Assembly (NCBI GenBank): GCA_947175645.1
Contig: CAMWNP010000011.1
Location: forward strand, 1-64,000
Direction of reading: 5' to 3'
Length of the DNA stretch: 64,000 bases
Source of the DNA: an uncultured Porphyromonadaceae bacterium
GTDB taxonomy: Bacteria > Bacteroidota > Bacteroidia > Bacteroidales > Muribaculaceae
The position numbers and the translations under genes were made by a program. The notes under the pieces were generated by a model. The model did no database searches. It had not been told where the DNA came from and worked only from the letters and a program-made list of their open reading frames with translations. Positions within the stretch are counted from its first letter, which is position 1. Each line of letters starts with the position of its first letter. Below, one piece after another: positions 53,382 through 62,702 of the stretch.

Positions 53382-54233
53382 ATGAAATATATAGGTGCTC
53401 ATGTTTCAGCCGGAAGTTCGGTGGCAGAAACTCCGCTCCGGGCAGAAGATATAGGTGCGAAGGCATTCGCTCTGTTCACCCGTAACCCCTCCCGTTGGGT
53501 GGCTCCGCCGTTGAAACAGCGTGACATTGAACTTTTTAAGGAGCGTTGTCAGGCATTGGGCTTCACACCGTCCGTTATTCTGCCTCATGACAGTTTCCTC
53601 ATCAATTTAGGTGCCCCTGATCCTGAGAAACTCAGTAAGTCACGCGAGGCGTTTCTTGATGAGATGAACCGTTGTATGCAACTTGGATTGACCATGCTCA
53701 ATTTTCATCCTGGAAGCCACCTTAATCTCATCCCTGTAAACGAGTGTCTTGATCTTATCGCTGACTCAATAAACATCACTCTTGACAAAACCGAAGGGGT
53801 TAAGGCCGTCATTGAATGTACCGCCGGACAGGGTTCTAATCTCGGCTTTAATTTCGCTCAGATTGCGAGGATAATTGACGGGGTGAAGGACAAGGAGCGT
53901 GTCGGCGTTTGTATAGATTCGTGCCATGCTTTTGCCGCCGGATACGATCTGTCGACTCCGCAGGGCTATGAGGCCACATGGAACGAATTTGATTCTCTCA
54001 TCGGAAAGGATTATCTCTGTGGAATACACCTCAATGATGCCAAGAAGGGACTCGGCAGCAAGATTGACAGGCATGAACAGATTGGTAAGGGTACCCTCGG
54101 TTCCCTCTTCTTCGAAATGCTCATGAACGACCCGCGCATCAACGGAATACCGGTGATTCTTGAAACACCCGATGAATCGCTCTGGAAAGATGAAATCGAA
54201 TACCTCTATTCACTCATAAAAAATCCCCAATAG
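53382..54233 (+). CDS. nfo: Deoxyribonuclease IV (AP endonuclease)
   Basis: Cuts DNA 5-prime of abasic sites in base excision repair. The 283-residue TIM barrel has three zinc ions held by residues in visible motifs: MKYIGAHVSAGSSV at the start (His7), NFHPGSHLN, IECTAGQGSN, VCIDSCHAFAAGYDL and GIHLNDAKKGLGSKIDRHEQIGKG in the C-terminal half. The start at 53382 matches the family N-terminus (MKYIGAHVSA); an in-frame ATG at 53367 would add five residues and cannot be excluded. The MFS transporter gene begins 59 nt downstream. Confidence 0.96.
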   Translation: MKYIGAHVSAGSSVAETPLRAEDIGAKAFALFTRNPSRWVAPPLKQRDIELFKERCQALGFTPSVILPHDSFLINLGAPDPEKLSKSREAFLDEMNRCMQLGLTMLNFHPGSHLNLIPVNECLDLIADSINITLDKTEGVKAVIECTAGQGSNLGFNFAQIARIIDGVKDKERVGVCIDSCHAFAAGYDLSTPQGYEATWNEFDSLIGKDYLCGIHLNDAKKGLGSKIDRHEQIGKGTLGSLFFEMLMNDPRINGIPVILETPDESLWKDEIEYLYSLIKNPQ

Positions 54234-54292
54234 ATCACGTTTATCCTCATTTCTTCTGGAAAATAATTACATACTTACATATTAAACTAATC

Positions 54293-56101
54293 ATGAAAAC
54301 AAAACCTGACCTATCATTTTGGAAACTTTGGAACTTGAGTTTCGGGTTCTTTGGTGTTCAAATTGCTTATGCTCTGCAAAGTGCGAACGTTTCACGTATT
54401 TTTGCAACTCTGGGTGCAGATCCCCACGACCTCAGTTATTTCTGGATCCTTCCTCCCCTCATGGGGCTTATCGTCCAGCCTTTGGTGGGATCGTCAAGTG
54501 ACAAGACCTGGAACCGTTTCGGTCGACGTCTCCCTTACCTGATTGCCGGAGCGGTAGTGGCCGTTCTCGTAATGTGTCTGCTCCCTAACGCAGGTAGTTT
54601 CGCACTTTCGGTGTCATCAGCCATAATCGTAGGATTAATAGCGTTAATGCTTCTCGACACCTCTATCAACATGGCTATGCAGCCCTTCAAGATGCTTGTA
54701 GGCGACATGGTCAATGAAAAGCAGAAAGGGCTGGCTTACTCAATCCAGTCATTCCTCTGCAACGCCGGTAGTATCGTCGGTTTCGTCTTCCCCTTCCTTC
54801 TCACATGGCTCGGTTTCAAGAACACCGCCGCTGAAGGTGTCATCCCGCAGACTGTGGTTTATTCATTCTACATCGGAGCCGCAATTCTTTTGCTTTGCGT
54901 AATCTACACTATGGCAAAGGTTAAGGAATGGCCCCCGAAATTGTATGCTGAATACAACGGAATTGAAGAAGCAAAAGATGGTGAAAAGAAAGAAAGCACC
55001 AACTTGTTCAAACTCCTCGTTAACGCTCCTAAAACATTTTGGACTGTGGGTCTCGTGCAGTTCTTCTGCTGGTTCGCATTCCTGTTCATGTGGACATACA
55101 CTAACGGAACAATCGCACGCAACGCTTTTGACTGTCCCGAAACCGTTACAATAAACGGTATCGTTTCAGATGGCAAAACCTACGATGCCAAGAATATTCT
55201 ACTCGCAGACTCAACCCTTATCATAACCCATGGAAAAGCACTTGCCGCAGGCGTTGACGTTGACGGTAAGTTCTATCCTGCCTCTTCCGTTGTTGCAGTC
55301 GGTGGAAGTCAGAACGACACCATTTTCGTGGATCATAACGTTGTCACCACTAACGGTAAGGCTGATTATCAGTTCGGCGAAACTTATAAGGCCGCCGGAG
55401 GTAAATTGCTTATCAACGGCTACGAAATGCTGGATTCAGTTTCTTCTTTCCGTGTTATGGATTATCTTTCTCAATTCTCTGACAATGAGAAACTTATCCT
55501 GGCGGGTATAGTATCGCATGACCCGCACACCGGCGAACTCTTCCTTGATGAAACTGAAGATGTGACTGTAGGTTCAAAGGCCGAGTATAACACCAGCGTG
55601 GTGTTGAACACCGAATCAGCGGAATACAATGATGCAGGTAACTGGGTGGGCATTCTTTTCGCAATCCAGGCGATCGGCTCTGTGCTCTGGGCGTGTCTGC
55701 TTCCTATTATTCCTGGACGTAAGTTCTCTTACTCTCTGTCACTTGTTCTCGGTGGTATAGGTTTCGTAACAGCCGGATACTTCACTGATCCTTACCTGCT
55801 GTTCGTTTCCTTCGCTCTGATTGGATGTGCATGGGCCGCTATGCTCGCATGGCCGTTCACCATTCTTACCAACTCGCTCAAAGGCGGAAACATAGGTGCT
55901 TACCTCGGATTGTTCAACTGCTCAATCTGCATTCCCCAGATTATCGGTGCCCTTGTAGGTGGATGGATCCTCACGATGATTGGATCTCCGGATCAGTTGG
56001 CTCCACAGTACATGATGATGGTTATAGCCGGCATCTCACTCTTCCTCGGTGCTATCTCGGTAATTTTCATCAAAGAGAAAGAAACAGCAAAGGAAAAATA
56101 A
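54293..56101 (+). CDS. MFS transporter (SLC45/sugar type) with a large inserted loop
   Basis: 602 residues. Twelve hydrophobic helices; FGVQIAYALQSANVSRIFATLG in the first helix and SDKTWNRFGRRLPYL in the loop after helix 2 are typical of the SLC45/sucrose-maltose-type branch. Between helix 7 (LVQFFCWFAFLFMWTY) and helix 8 (NWVGILFAIQAIGSVLW) lies an extra soluble segment of about 160 residues (about 280-445, with GIVSDGKTYDAKNILLADS), predicted outside the cytoplasm; relatives of about 450 residues lack it. Substrate probably a disaccharide or oligosaccharide (family inference). A hairpin follows 27 nt after the stop. Confidence 0.9.
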   Translation: MKTKPDLSFWKLWNLSFGFFGVQIAYALQSANVSRIFATLGADPHDLSYFWILPPLMGLIVQPLVGSSSDKTWNRFGRRLPYLIAGAVVAVLVMCLLPNAGSFALSVSSAIIVGLIALMLLDTSINMAMQPFKMLVGDMVNEKQKGLAYSIQSFLCNAGSIVGFVFPFLLTWLGFKNTAAEGVIPQTVVYSFYIGAAILLLCVIYTMAKVKEWPPKLYAEYNGIEEAKDGEKKESTNLFKLLVNAPKTFWTVGLVQFFCWFAFLFMWTYTNGTIARNAFDCPETVTINGIVSDGKTYDAKNILLADSTLIITHGKALAAGVDVDGKFYPASSVVAVGGSQNDTIFVDHNVVTTNGKADYQFGETYKAAGGKLLINGYEMLDSVSSFRVMDYLSQFSDNEKLILAGIVSHDPHTGELFLDETEDVTVGSKAEYNTSVVLNTESAEYNDAGNWVGILFAIQAIGSVLWACLLPIIPGRKFSYSLSLVLGGIGFVTAGYFTDPYLLFVSFALIGCAWAAMLAWPFTILTNSLKGGNIGAYLGLFNCSICIPQIIGALVGGWILTMIGSPDQLAPQYMMMVIAGISLFLGAISVIFIKEKETAKEK

Positions 56102-56128
56102 GTCCTGACGATAGTAATTGAAATAAAA

Positions 56129-56168
56129 GGAGACTGTGTCAAAATCAATTTCTATTGACACAGTCTCC
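56129..56168 (+). terminator. R-type hairpin after the MFS transporter
   Basis: GGAGACTGTGTCAA pairs with TTGACACAGTCTCC: a 14-bp perfect stem with a short loop. It shares the TGTGTCAA core with the other R-type hairpins. Confidence 0.85.
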
Positions 56169-56241
56169 TGCTTTATATCCATACCGAATAAATTCAGGGA
56201 TTGAATCCCCATCATCCCCGTCCGACTCTGACCATGGGCAG

Positions 56242-56730
56242 GGCGTCTGTAGACGCCGATTTATCGTAACCCCGTATGCCGACAGGCATGCCGGGGAGTA
56301 AGGAGCACATGAGCGAAGCGTCCTGAATAGGACGCTGATTTTTCGTAGCCCGGTACGCCTTCAGGCGTGCCGGGGATAGGGGATACAAGGGCAGGGCGTC
56401 CGGCTCAGGACGCCGATTATATCACGTAAGCATCCCGTCCGCACCTGTCCCTTGTGCCGGAGGCACAATATTGTTAGAAACCCCGGGCCTCAGCCCGGGG
56501 AGTGGAGGTGAGCAGGAGAAGCGTCCCGGAAGGACGCTGTTGTTCTTCCCCTGCACGCCCAGAAGCGACGCCGACTAAAGCCGGCAAGCCTACACAGTAA
56601 AGCATGTTTGATTTAATCGGCGTCCATGACCGGACGCCAGGGTCTTTCATTTGTTGTCTATCCCCGCACGCTTTGCTACGCTGCAGCGTACAGGGTTACT
56701 GATAATCAACGTCCTTGACGGACGTTTTTC
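56242..56730. repeat. Array of GC-rich palindromes between genes
   Basis: At least ten perfect or near-perfect palindromes in about 490 bp, with no gene. Examples: GGCGTCT/AGACGCC (56242-56257), a CCCCG...CGGGG hairpin (56270-56296), GCGTCC/GGACGC (56318-56335), CCCGG...CCGGG (56349-56374), GGCGTCC/GGACGCC (56395-56414 and 56619-56638), TTGTGCC/GGCACAA (56452-56468), CCCCGGGC/GCCCGGGG (56481-56500), GCGTCC/GGACGC (56521-56537), TACGCTGCAGCGTA (56677-56690), AACGTCC/GGACGTT (56708-56726). The first units repeat with a 78-bp period (56251, 56329, 56407) and share GATTTATCGTA-like text. Confidence 0.85.
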
Positions 56731-56787
56731 CTTTTGAGAGAGATATCGGAAACATCAGGACTGGGAGTAAGACGCCGATTTATCGTA

Positions 56788-56824
56788 GAGGCTGCGCCGT
56801 AATCCATTATTACGACACAGCCTC
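56788..56824 (-). terminator. R-type hairpin after the DUF4923 operon
   Basis: GAGGCTG-cg-CCGTAAT pairs with ATTACG-acAC-AGCCTC. It lies 22 nt downstream of the DUF4923 stop, so it likely ends the uvrD-like operon. It abuts the end of the palindrome array. Confidence 0.7.
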
Positions 56825-56846
56825 ATTTTATTTTAGCAATCTCAAC

Positions 56847-57500
56847 CTACTTCTTCAGTTTGAATCCTACCGTTACGCCATCGTAACTTTCAAGGATTGA
56901 GGATGCTCCTTTCAGTGTTGAGTTGTTGGAGAACTGTGCCACCTTTTCAACAATGGTCATCAGTTTTGAGGCATCAAAGGTGAGGCTTATCTCACTGCCT
57001 GATACCTTAGTGACATATGCGGTCATCTGGCCAACCTTAACTTTTCCTATTGCTTTGAAGTTGAAGACATAATTCCCGTCAGCGTTGGTGGTTATAGTAC
57101 CCTGGGCTTTCACCTTCTTCACGTTCATCACAAATGTACTGTCAGAGTTGAAGGTCATGGTCATTCCGGTGATTCCTGACACTGAATAGATATTCTTAAG
57201 TTTATTCTCGACAGTGTTTGATGCAGCCATGCCACCCGCTTTTTTCAGCAGATTGTCGCTTTGGAACACCACGGCGGGTGCCGAATATTTCCATGTTCCT
57301 TCAAGGTCTGTTATGGATGGTTTCTGGTTTGTCACTGCATTAACCACGCCGGATATCACGCTGCCTAAATCTTTGGAAGAAGCAGTTGCTGCTGTGTCTG
57401 ATTTACTTTTGATGACATCTTTGAGGTCCCATGCTGAAACATTGAAGCAAGCCAGGAGAAGCGCTGCGCCAATCATGGCAATACGGATTGTTTTATTCAT
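56847..57500 (-). CDS. DUF4923-type exported protein
   Basis: 217 residues with a signal peptide (MNKTIRIAMIGAALLLACFNVSA). The mature part has a Ser/Ala/Lys-rich linker to about 60, then a lipocalin-like beta domain (LEGTWKYSAPAVVFQSDN, MTMTFNSDSTFVMNVK, GNYVFNFKAIGKVKVGQM), the pattern of DUF4923. The function is unknown; lipocalin-like domains suggest binding of a hydrophobic ligand in the periplasm. It is last in the operon, 6 nt after radC. Confidence 0.83.
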   Translation of the reverse strand: MNKTIRIAMIGAALLLACFNVSAWDLKDVIKSKSDTAATASSKDLGSVISGVVNAVTNQKPSITDLEGTWKYSAPAVVFQSDNLLKKAGGMAASNTVENKLKNIYSVSGITGMTMTFNSDSTFVMNVKKVKAQGTITTNADGNYVFNFKAIGKVKVGQMTAYVTKVSGSEISLTFDASKLMTIVEKVAQFSNNSTLKGASSILESYDGVTVGFKLKK

Positions 57501-57506
57501 TGTTGT

Positions 57507-58238
57507 TCAGATTTTTCCCTGGTCTCTATAAGAATAGTAGCCGGAAGGGGTTATGATTAAGTGATCTAATACTTTAATATCAAGCAGTTCTGCTGCCTGT
57601 ACAATCTTTTTAGTTACGGCATCGTCAGGACCGGAGGGGAAGCAGTTGCCCGAGGGGTGGTTATGCACCAGAATCAGTCCGGAGGAGAGTTTCTCCAATG
57701 CTTTCTTCATTAACAACTTAACGTCAACTATTGTTCCGGCAACTCCCCCTTTACTTATACATTCCCTGAAAATCACACGGTTGGAACGGCTAAGGTGCAG
57801 TATCCAGAATTCCTCGTAATCCAGCAGTTCGAGATCATGGCGCATAAGGTGGTATACGCAGTCGCTCCCTTTTATCGGCGCATCTTTGTCAATCCTGTCC
57901 TGAAGTGCGCGCTGACAACGCCGTCCCAGTTCTATGGCGGCGCTCAGGGTAGTGGCTTTGGCCAGACCAACTCCTTTATATTTACGTGTCATTTCATGGA
58001 TTGAAAGTTGGGCCAGCCTGTCAATACGGTTGTCTACACCCTTCAGTATGTTTTGACTGAGTTCGATTACTGACATGCCTTTCAGTCCGGTTGAAAAAAT
58101 AATTGCCAGTAGTTCTGAGTCACTTAAGGTGTCAATTCCGTTTTTCAGTGCCTTTTCGCGTGGCTTGTCATCCTCGGCCAGATCACGGATAAGTATCACC
58201 TGACGGTCGGCGGGCAGGGGATATTCGTCTTGTTTCAT
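57507..58238 (-). CDS. radC: RadC-family JAB-domain protein
   Basis: 243 residues: an N-terminal helix-hairpin-helix region (to about 110) and a C-terminal JAMM/MPN metalloprotease-like domain with the motif HNHPSGNCFPSGPDD (His192, His194, Asp205). The name radC is traditional; a role in DNA repair is doubtful in this family and the true activity is unclear. The start overlaps the glycosyltransferase stop by 4 nt. It is not next to a mobile element, unlike many radC copies, so it is probably the chromosomal copy. Confidence 0.92.
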   Translation of the reverse strand: MKQDEYPLPADRQVILIRDLAEDDKPREKALKNGIDTLSDSELLAIIFSTGLKGMSVIELSQNILKGVDNRIDRLAQLSIHEMTRKYKGVGLAKATTLSAAIELGRRCQRALQDRIDKDAPIKGSDCVYHLMRHDLELLDYEEFWILHLSRSNRVIFRECISKGGVAGTIVDVKLLMKKALEKLSSGLILVHNHPSGNCFPSGPDDAVTKKIVQAAELLDIKVLDHLIITPSGYYSYRDQGKI

Positions 58239-59233
58239 TTTCCTCGTCGCATTTCAATTTCCTGACTGACATTGCGCCCTTGCCGCAGGATGATTTTTTG
58301 GAAGTAAGCCTTGATGAAGCCTGCCCCATAACCCCATAACTGAATTATACTTGCAGGAACAGCCTTCAGTGCTATGATTAGTGAACCTGTTGATATCCAT
58401 GCAGTTATCATTATCGCCATAAGGTAAACTCCAAGTGGCAGCAACCACCATGGACTCAGGAATATTGCCAGAAGTACCTCTACGACGCATCCCGTCAGGA
58501 ACAATGCAGGCAGCAGATGCACTGCCTTCATTGATCCCGGATAAAGCAGTTGAAGGGTTATACGGCTCATTCCGAACACGTAAACCTGACGTAAAAACTT
58601 ACGGAAGTCAATGCGCCGTTTGTGCCATACATAAAGTTCCGGGAAAAGGCTGATGCTGAAACCGCTCTGTTTTATGCGTGTGCTCATGTCAATATCCTCG
58701 GAAAACATCTCCCTGAATCCGCCCACCTTTTCCCAGACGTTACGGCTGAAGCCCATGTTGAACGTACGGGGTACGAACTTCTCAAGACTCACTTTGCCCC
58801 CACGGATGCCTCCGGTTGTCAGGAATGAAGTCATGGAGTAGTTGATCGCCTTCTGAGTGTTGCTGAATGACTCATGCGCCGCATCAGGTCCACCGAAGCA
58901 GTCTGTGGGATTCTCCTTTAGGTATCTGCTGAGTTTTTCAAAATAGTCAGGCGGGATGACACAATCCGAGTCAAAAAAAATGAAGAAGTTCCCTGTAGCG
59001 TTCTTCATTCCATGGTTGCGCGCAATTGACCTGCCCTCATTTTCCTTGAAAAAGTAGCGGACGGAAATTTTATCGGAATATTTCTCTACAGTCTTACCAC
59101 ATGGATCGGTTGAGCCATCCTCCACAATCATTACTTCAAAATCCTTGAAGGTTTGCGAAGCAAGGCTCTGAAGCAGTTCATCCACTTCGTTGATGCGGTT
59201 ATACACCGGAACTATAACGGAAAATTCAGGCAT
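58235..59233 (-). CDS. Family 2 glycosyltransferase
   Basis: 332 residues. The GT-A domain (about 1-225) starts EFSVIVPVYNRINEVDELLQ and has the metal-binding FFDSDC (D-x-D) near 91-96, plus FSEDIDMSTRIKQSG in the catalytic region. Two hydrophobic helices follow (about 235-255 and 258-285), anchoring it to the inner membrane. Inverting transfer of a sugar from a nucleotide donor is expected; acceptor unknown. No other glycan genes are near, so it does not belong to a capsule locus here. It starts 12 nt after nspC. Confidence 0.92.
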   Translation of the reverse strand: MPEFSVIVPVYNRINEVDELLQSLASQTFKDFEVMIVEDGSTDPCGKTVEKYSDKISVRYFFKENEGRSIARNHGMKNATGNFFIFFDSDCVIPPDYFEKLSRYLKENPTDCFGGPDAAHESFSNTQKAINYSMTSFLTTGGIRGGKVSLEKFVPRTFNMGFSRNVWEKVGGFREMFSEDIDMSTRIKQSGFSISLFPELYVWHKRRIDFRKFLRQVYVFGMSRITLQLLYPGSMKAVHLLPALFLTGCVVEVLLAIFLSPWWLLPLGVYLMAIMITAWISTGSLIIALKAVPASIIQLWGYGAGFIKAYFQKIILRQGRNVSQEIEMRRGK

Positions 59234-59245
59234 GGGAAATGTGGG

Positions 59246-60397
59246 TTATGACATTCTGTTTTTGTAATCTTCGTATGTGAATCGTCGCAGATATTCAGGC
59301 GTCCCGTCGGCGCGCACAAACACTATGTCGGGATGACTAATACCGTTGAACATGGTCGTCTTGACGGTTGTATAGTGATTCATATCCTCCAGTGTCAGAC
59401 GCTCCCCCGGCTGCAGTTCATGGTCAAAACTCCAGTCACCTTTATAGTCACCGCTCAGACAGGAGTTACCTCCAAGGCGATAGACCGCACGTCCCTCTGA
59501 CGGCTCGACACTTTCTGTTATCAGCGGCTGGTATGGCATCTCAAGTGTGTCAGGCATGTGACACGCGAATGACGCGTCGATGATGGCGGTACGTACACCT
59601 TGATTGCACACCACGTCAACAACGGAGGTTATGAGATCTCCCGTTCGCCACATGAACGCACTTCCCGGTTCAAGAATAACTTCAAGATGCGGATGGCGGC
59701 TCTTGAATCCTTTGAGCAGATCTATCAGATGGTCGACATCATACCCTTCGCGGGTCATCAGATGACCACCTCCCATGTTGACCCATCTTACCTGCGGGAG
59801 ATATTTGCCGAACTGCTGTTCGAAAGCCTCCAGCACTTTCTCAAGGTCATAAGAACTGCTTTCACACAGTTGGTGGAAGTGCAGACCTTCAATTCCTTCC
59901 GGCAGTTTGTCACCGATCATATCCGCTGTGACTCCGAACCGTGAGCCGGGTAGGGCAGGATTATATATATCGGTTTCTATTACAGAACATTGCGGATTAA
60001 CACGCAGCCCGGGCGACACCCGATGGTTTACCCCGGTGGTATTCCATTTCTCAACATCATCACGGAATTTTTCCCATTGTGACAGGGAATTGAACGTGAT
60101 ATGTGAACTCCCGGCGAGATATTTGTGGATGGTATCAGGAGTATATGCCGGACAGTAGGAGTGTACTTCACCCCCAAGTTCCTCGTTCCCCAGTTGCATT
60201 TCGTTAAGGGAACTCGCGGTGCTGTCGAATCCGTAGTCGCGCAGAATGTGGAACGTTCGCCACAATGCGTTGGCCTTGAACGCCATTATTATGTTCACCC
60301 CCGCCTGCTTGCGCACCCGGTTGATGAGATCGAGGTTCCGCCTGATGCGGTCTTCGTAAACCACGTAGAATGGTGTGGGTAAATCGTTGATAGTCAT
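59246..60397 (-). CDS. nspC: Carboxynorspermidine decarboxylase
   Basis: 383 residues. A PLP enzyme of the alanine-racemase-like fold that makes norspermidine or spermidine from the carboxy form. Lys41 in IIMAFKANALW is the PLP lysine, HFHQLCESSSYDLEKV and WVNMGGGHLMTREGYD are core motifs, and GGNSCLSGDYKGDW near the C-terminus carries the second active-site Cys. Its usual partner, carboxynorspermidine synthase, is not in this window. It starts 1 nt after the uvrD-like stop. Confidence 0.95.
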   Translation of the reverse strand: MTINDLPTPFYVVYEDRIRRNLDLINRVRKQAGVNIIMAFKANALWRTFHILRDYGFDSTASSLNEMQLGNEELGGEVHSYCPAYTPDTIHKYLAGSSHITFNSLSQWEKFRDDVEKWNTTGVNHRVSPGLRVNPQCSVIETDIYNPALPGSRFGVTADMIGDKLPEGIEGLHFHQLCESSSYDLEKVLEAFEQQFGKYLPQVRWVNMGGGHLMTREGYDVDHLIDLLKGFKSRHPHLEVILEPGSAFMWRTGDLITSVVDVVCNQGVRTAIIDASFACHMPDTLEMPYQPLITESVEPSEGRAVYRLGGNSCLSGDYKGDWSFDHELQPGERLTLEDMNHYTTVKTTMFNGISHPDIVFVRADGTPEYLRRFTYEDYKNRMS

Positions 60398-60398
60398 A

Positions 60399-62702
60399 TC
60401 AGAGTATATTGAATTTCGCCCATTTCAGAATCAGGGTTTTAGTTCCTTGATTATCGAAGGCAACCGTTATTCTGGCATCGGACATTTCAGTGTCGATTGC
60501 TGTGATTATCCCTTTCCCGAATCTGGAATGTTCTATTGTCATGTTAACCTTTAGTTCGTCTGCAGAGTGCACTGAAAAGAGTCCGTCCTGTGGTGATGGT
60601 GTAGATGCGCGTGGTGTGATTATGGTTTTTGTCTCCTGGCGCATGGAACTGCGGCGCGGAGCCGGTTCGGTTCTGTAACTTGGCTTTTCCCGGGATAACC
60701 AACTATCGGAGTAGGTTGAGGATGTTCCCTGAAGATTCACCATTTTCAGATAAGCCTTGTCGATATCCGATATGAAAGGAGATGGACGCGTGACCATGGT
60801 CATCCCGTTGCGGAAACGTGATGAGGCAAAGGTCATGATACAGTTGTTGCGCGCCCGTGTAATTGCCACGTAGAGGAGTCGGCGTTCCTCCTCTATCTCA
60901 CGTATTGACCCCTTCGACATCATGGACGGGAATAGTTCATCCTCCACACCCACGATTATTACGTTGTTGAATTCCAGCCCTTTGGCCGAGTGGACGGTCA
61001 TCATGGTTATCCTTTCCTCCGGCCCGTCATCGGAGTCCTGGTCGGTGGCGAGTGAAACTTGCTGGAGGAACGACTCAAGTGAGGTGTCTCCATTCTCCTC
61101 CAGTTCTTCCGTGGTCTCTACAAATTCGCGGACAGCGTTACGGAGTTCATGAAGGTTCTCAAGTTTGGATATGTTCTCCGGAGTGGAATCGCTGCTGTAC
61201 ATCGCCATTAACCCTGAGTCGTGCAATATTCTGTCCACAACTTCGTAGGCATTTACGTGGTTCCGGACCATGTCGCCGAATCTGTTGATCATCTGTGTGA
61301 ATCCCATCAGTTTGGTGGCGGCGGCACGCTTCACATTCGGAGCGTATGTTGCAGTATCCTCGCTTGCCGTCATAAGGCTTACATGGTTTTCTATGGCTCC
61401 CGTAACAAGATTGTTGACAGTGGTGTCTCCTATGCTTCTTGCCGGAATATTCACAACCCTGCGGAACGCTTCATCATCGGCAGGATTCACAGCCAGACGC
61501 AGATAGGCGACCGCATCCTTTATCTCCTTGCGCTGATAGAACGACAGTCCACCGTAAATCCTGTACGGAATATTCCTTTTCCGCAATGATTCTTCAAGTA
61601 CACGGCTCTGCGCATTGGTGCGGTAAAGAATGGCGAATTCCTCAAATGAGTCATGCGTGGTCATGCGCAGTTGGGAGATTTTCGCTGCCACGGTACCCGC
61701 TTCCTCAAAGTCGCTGTAACATTTTATCACGCTTATCCTGTCACCCTCGTCGTTTTCAGAGAATATTGTTTTTTTAATCTGAGTTATATTCTTGTCTATA
61801 AGCGAGTTGGCGGCATTAATTATATTCTTTGTCGAACGGTAGTTCTGCTCGAGTTTTATTGTCCGGAGTGACGGATACTGCTGCTTCAGATTTATGATAT
61901 TCCCAATGTTTGCTCCACGGAACGAGTAAATGCTCTGGGCATCGTCTCCCACCACACAAAGATTACCGGATTGTTGTGTAAGGGCCTTGACAATCAGATG
62001 TTGTGCGAAGTTGGTGTCCTGATACTCATCCACAAGAACATACTGGAAATACTCCTGATAGTGACGGAGTATCTCCGGATAATCCCTGAAAAGCAGATTG
62101 GTGTAGTAGAGCAGGTCGTCGAAATCCATGGCGTTGGCTTCAAGGCAGCGGGCACGATACATTCTGTAAATCTCATACATGCGCGGACGGCGCTGATGCT
62201 CGTCAAGTTTTATAAGGTCACGGTTGCTCTGATACATTTCCGGCGAAATCAACTGGTTTTTCGCCCAGGATATCTGGTTCTGAACAGCAGTGGGTTTGTA
62301 GACCTTGTCATCAAGATCAAGATGCTTGATGATGGTCTTTATCAGAGACTTACTGTCGGCGGTATCATAGATTGTATAGTTCGATTTGAAACCCAACTTT
62401 TCAGCATGCTGACGAAGTATACGTGCGAAAATACTATGGAACGTGCCCATCCACAAGCGTGAGGCCGTTTTCTCTCCCACCATTTTTTCAATTCGCTCCT
62501 TCATCTCATCGGCCGCCTTGTTGGTGAACGTCAGTGCCAGGATGCGCCACGGATCATAGCCGTTGACAAGCAGGTGCACTATCTTGTAGGTGAGCACACG
62601 GGTTTTTCCGGAACCGGCGCCGGCAATCACCAGCAACGGTCCGTCACAATATTTGACTGCCTCTTTCTGAGGCTTGTTCAGATTATCCAGATAGTTCTCC
62701 AT
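60399..62702 (-). CDS. UvrD/PcrA-family DNA helicase
   Basis: 767-residue superfamily 1A 3-to-5 helicase. Motifs: NLNKPQKEAVKY (Q motif), LLVIAGAGSGKTRVLTYK (I), TFTNKAADEMKER (Ia), VDEYQDTN (II), VGDDAQSIYSFRGA (III), LEQNYRSTKNIINAAN (IV), ITMMTVHSAKGLEF (V) and RRLLYVAITRARNNC (VI). The C-terminal 100 residues include a PcrA-like tail (IEHSRFGKGIITAIDTEM). Whether it is UvrD or PcrA in name cannot be decided. Its ATG shares one base with the stop of the 59-aa DUF4250 gene. Confidence 0.97.
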   Translation of the reverse strand: MENYLDNLNKPQKEAVKYCDGPLLVIAGAGSGKTRVLTYKIVHLLVNGYDPWRILALTFTNKAADEMKERIEKMVGEKTASRLWMGTFHSIFARILRQHAEKLGFKSNYTIYDTADSKSLIKTIIKHLDLDDKVYKPTAVQNQISWAKNQLISPEMYQSNRDLIKLDEHQRRPRMYEIYRMYRARCLEANAMDFDDLLYYTNLLFRDYPEILRHYQEYFQYVLVDEYQDTNFAQHLIVKALTQQSGNLCVVGDDAQSIYSFRGANIGNIINLKQQYPSLRTIKLEQNYRSTKNIINAANSLIDKNITQIKKTIFSENDEGDRISVIKCYSDFEEAGTVAAKISQLRMTTHDSFEEFAILYRTNAQSRVLEESLRKRNIPYRIYGGLSFYQRKEIKDAVAYLRLAVNPADDEAFRRVVNIPARSIGDTTVNNLVTGAIENHVSLMTASEDTATYAPNVKRAAATKLMGFTQMINRFGDMVRNHVNAYEVVDRILHDSGLMAMYSSDSTPENISKLENLHELRNAVREFVETTEELEENGDTSLESFLQQVSLATDQDSDDGPEERITMMTVHSAKGLEFNNVIIVGVEDELFPSMMSKGSIREIEEERRLLYVAITRARNNCIMTFASSRFRNGMTMVTRPSPFISDIDKAYLKMVNLQGTSSTYSDSWLSREKPSYRTEPAPRRSSMRQETKTIITPRASTPSPQDGLFSVHSADELKVNMTIEHSRFGKGIITAIDTEMSDARITVAFDNQGTKTLILKWAKFNIL

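Noticed and set aside
56242-56730. CRISPR array
   Set aside because: The repeats are palindromic and degenerate, of varied length, with no constant repeat/unique spacer pattern and no cas genes.
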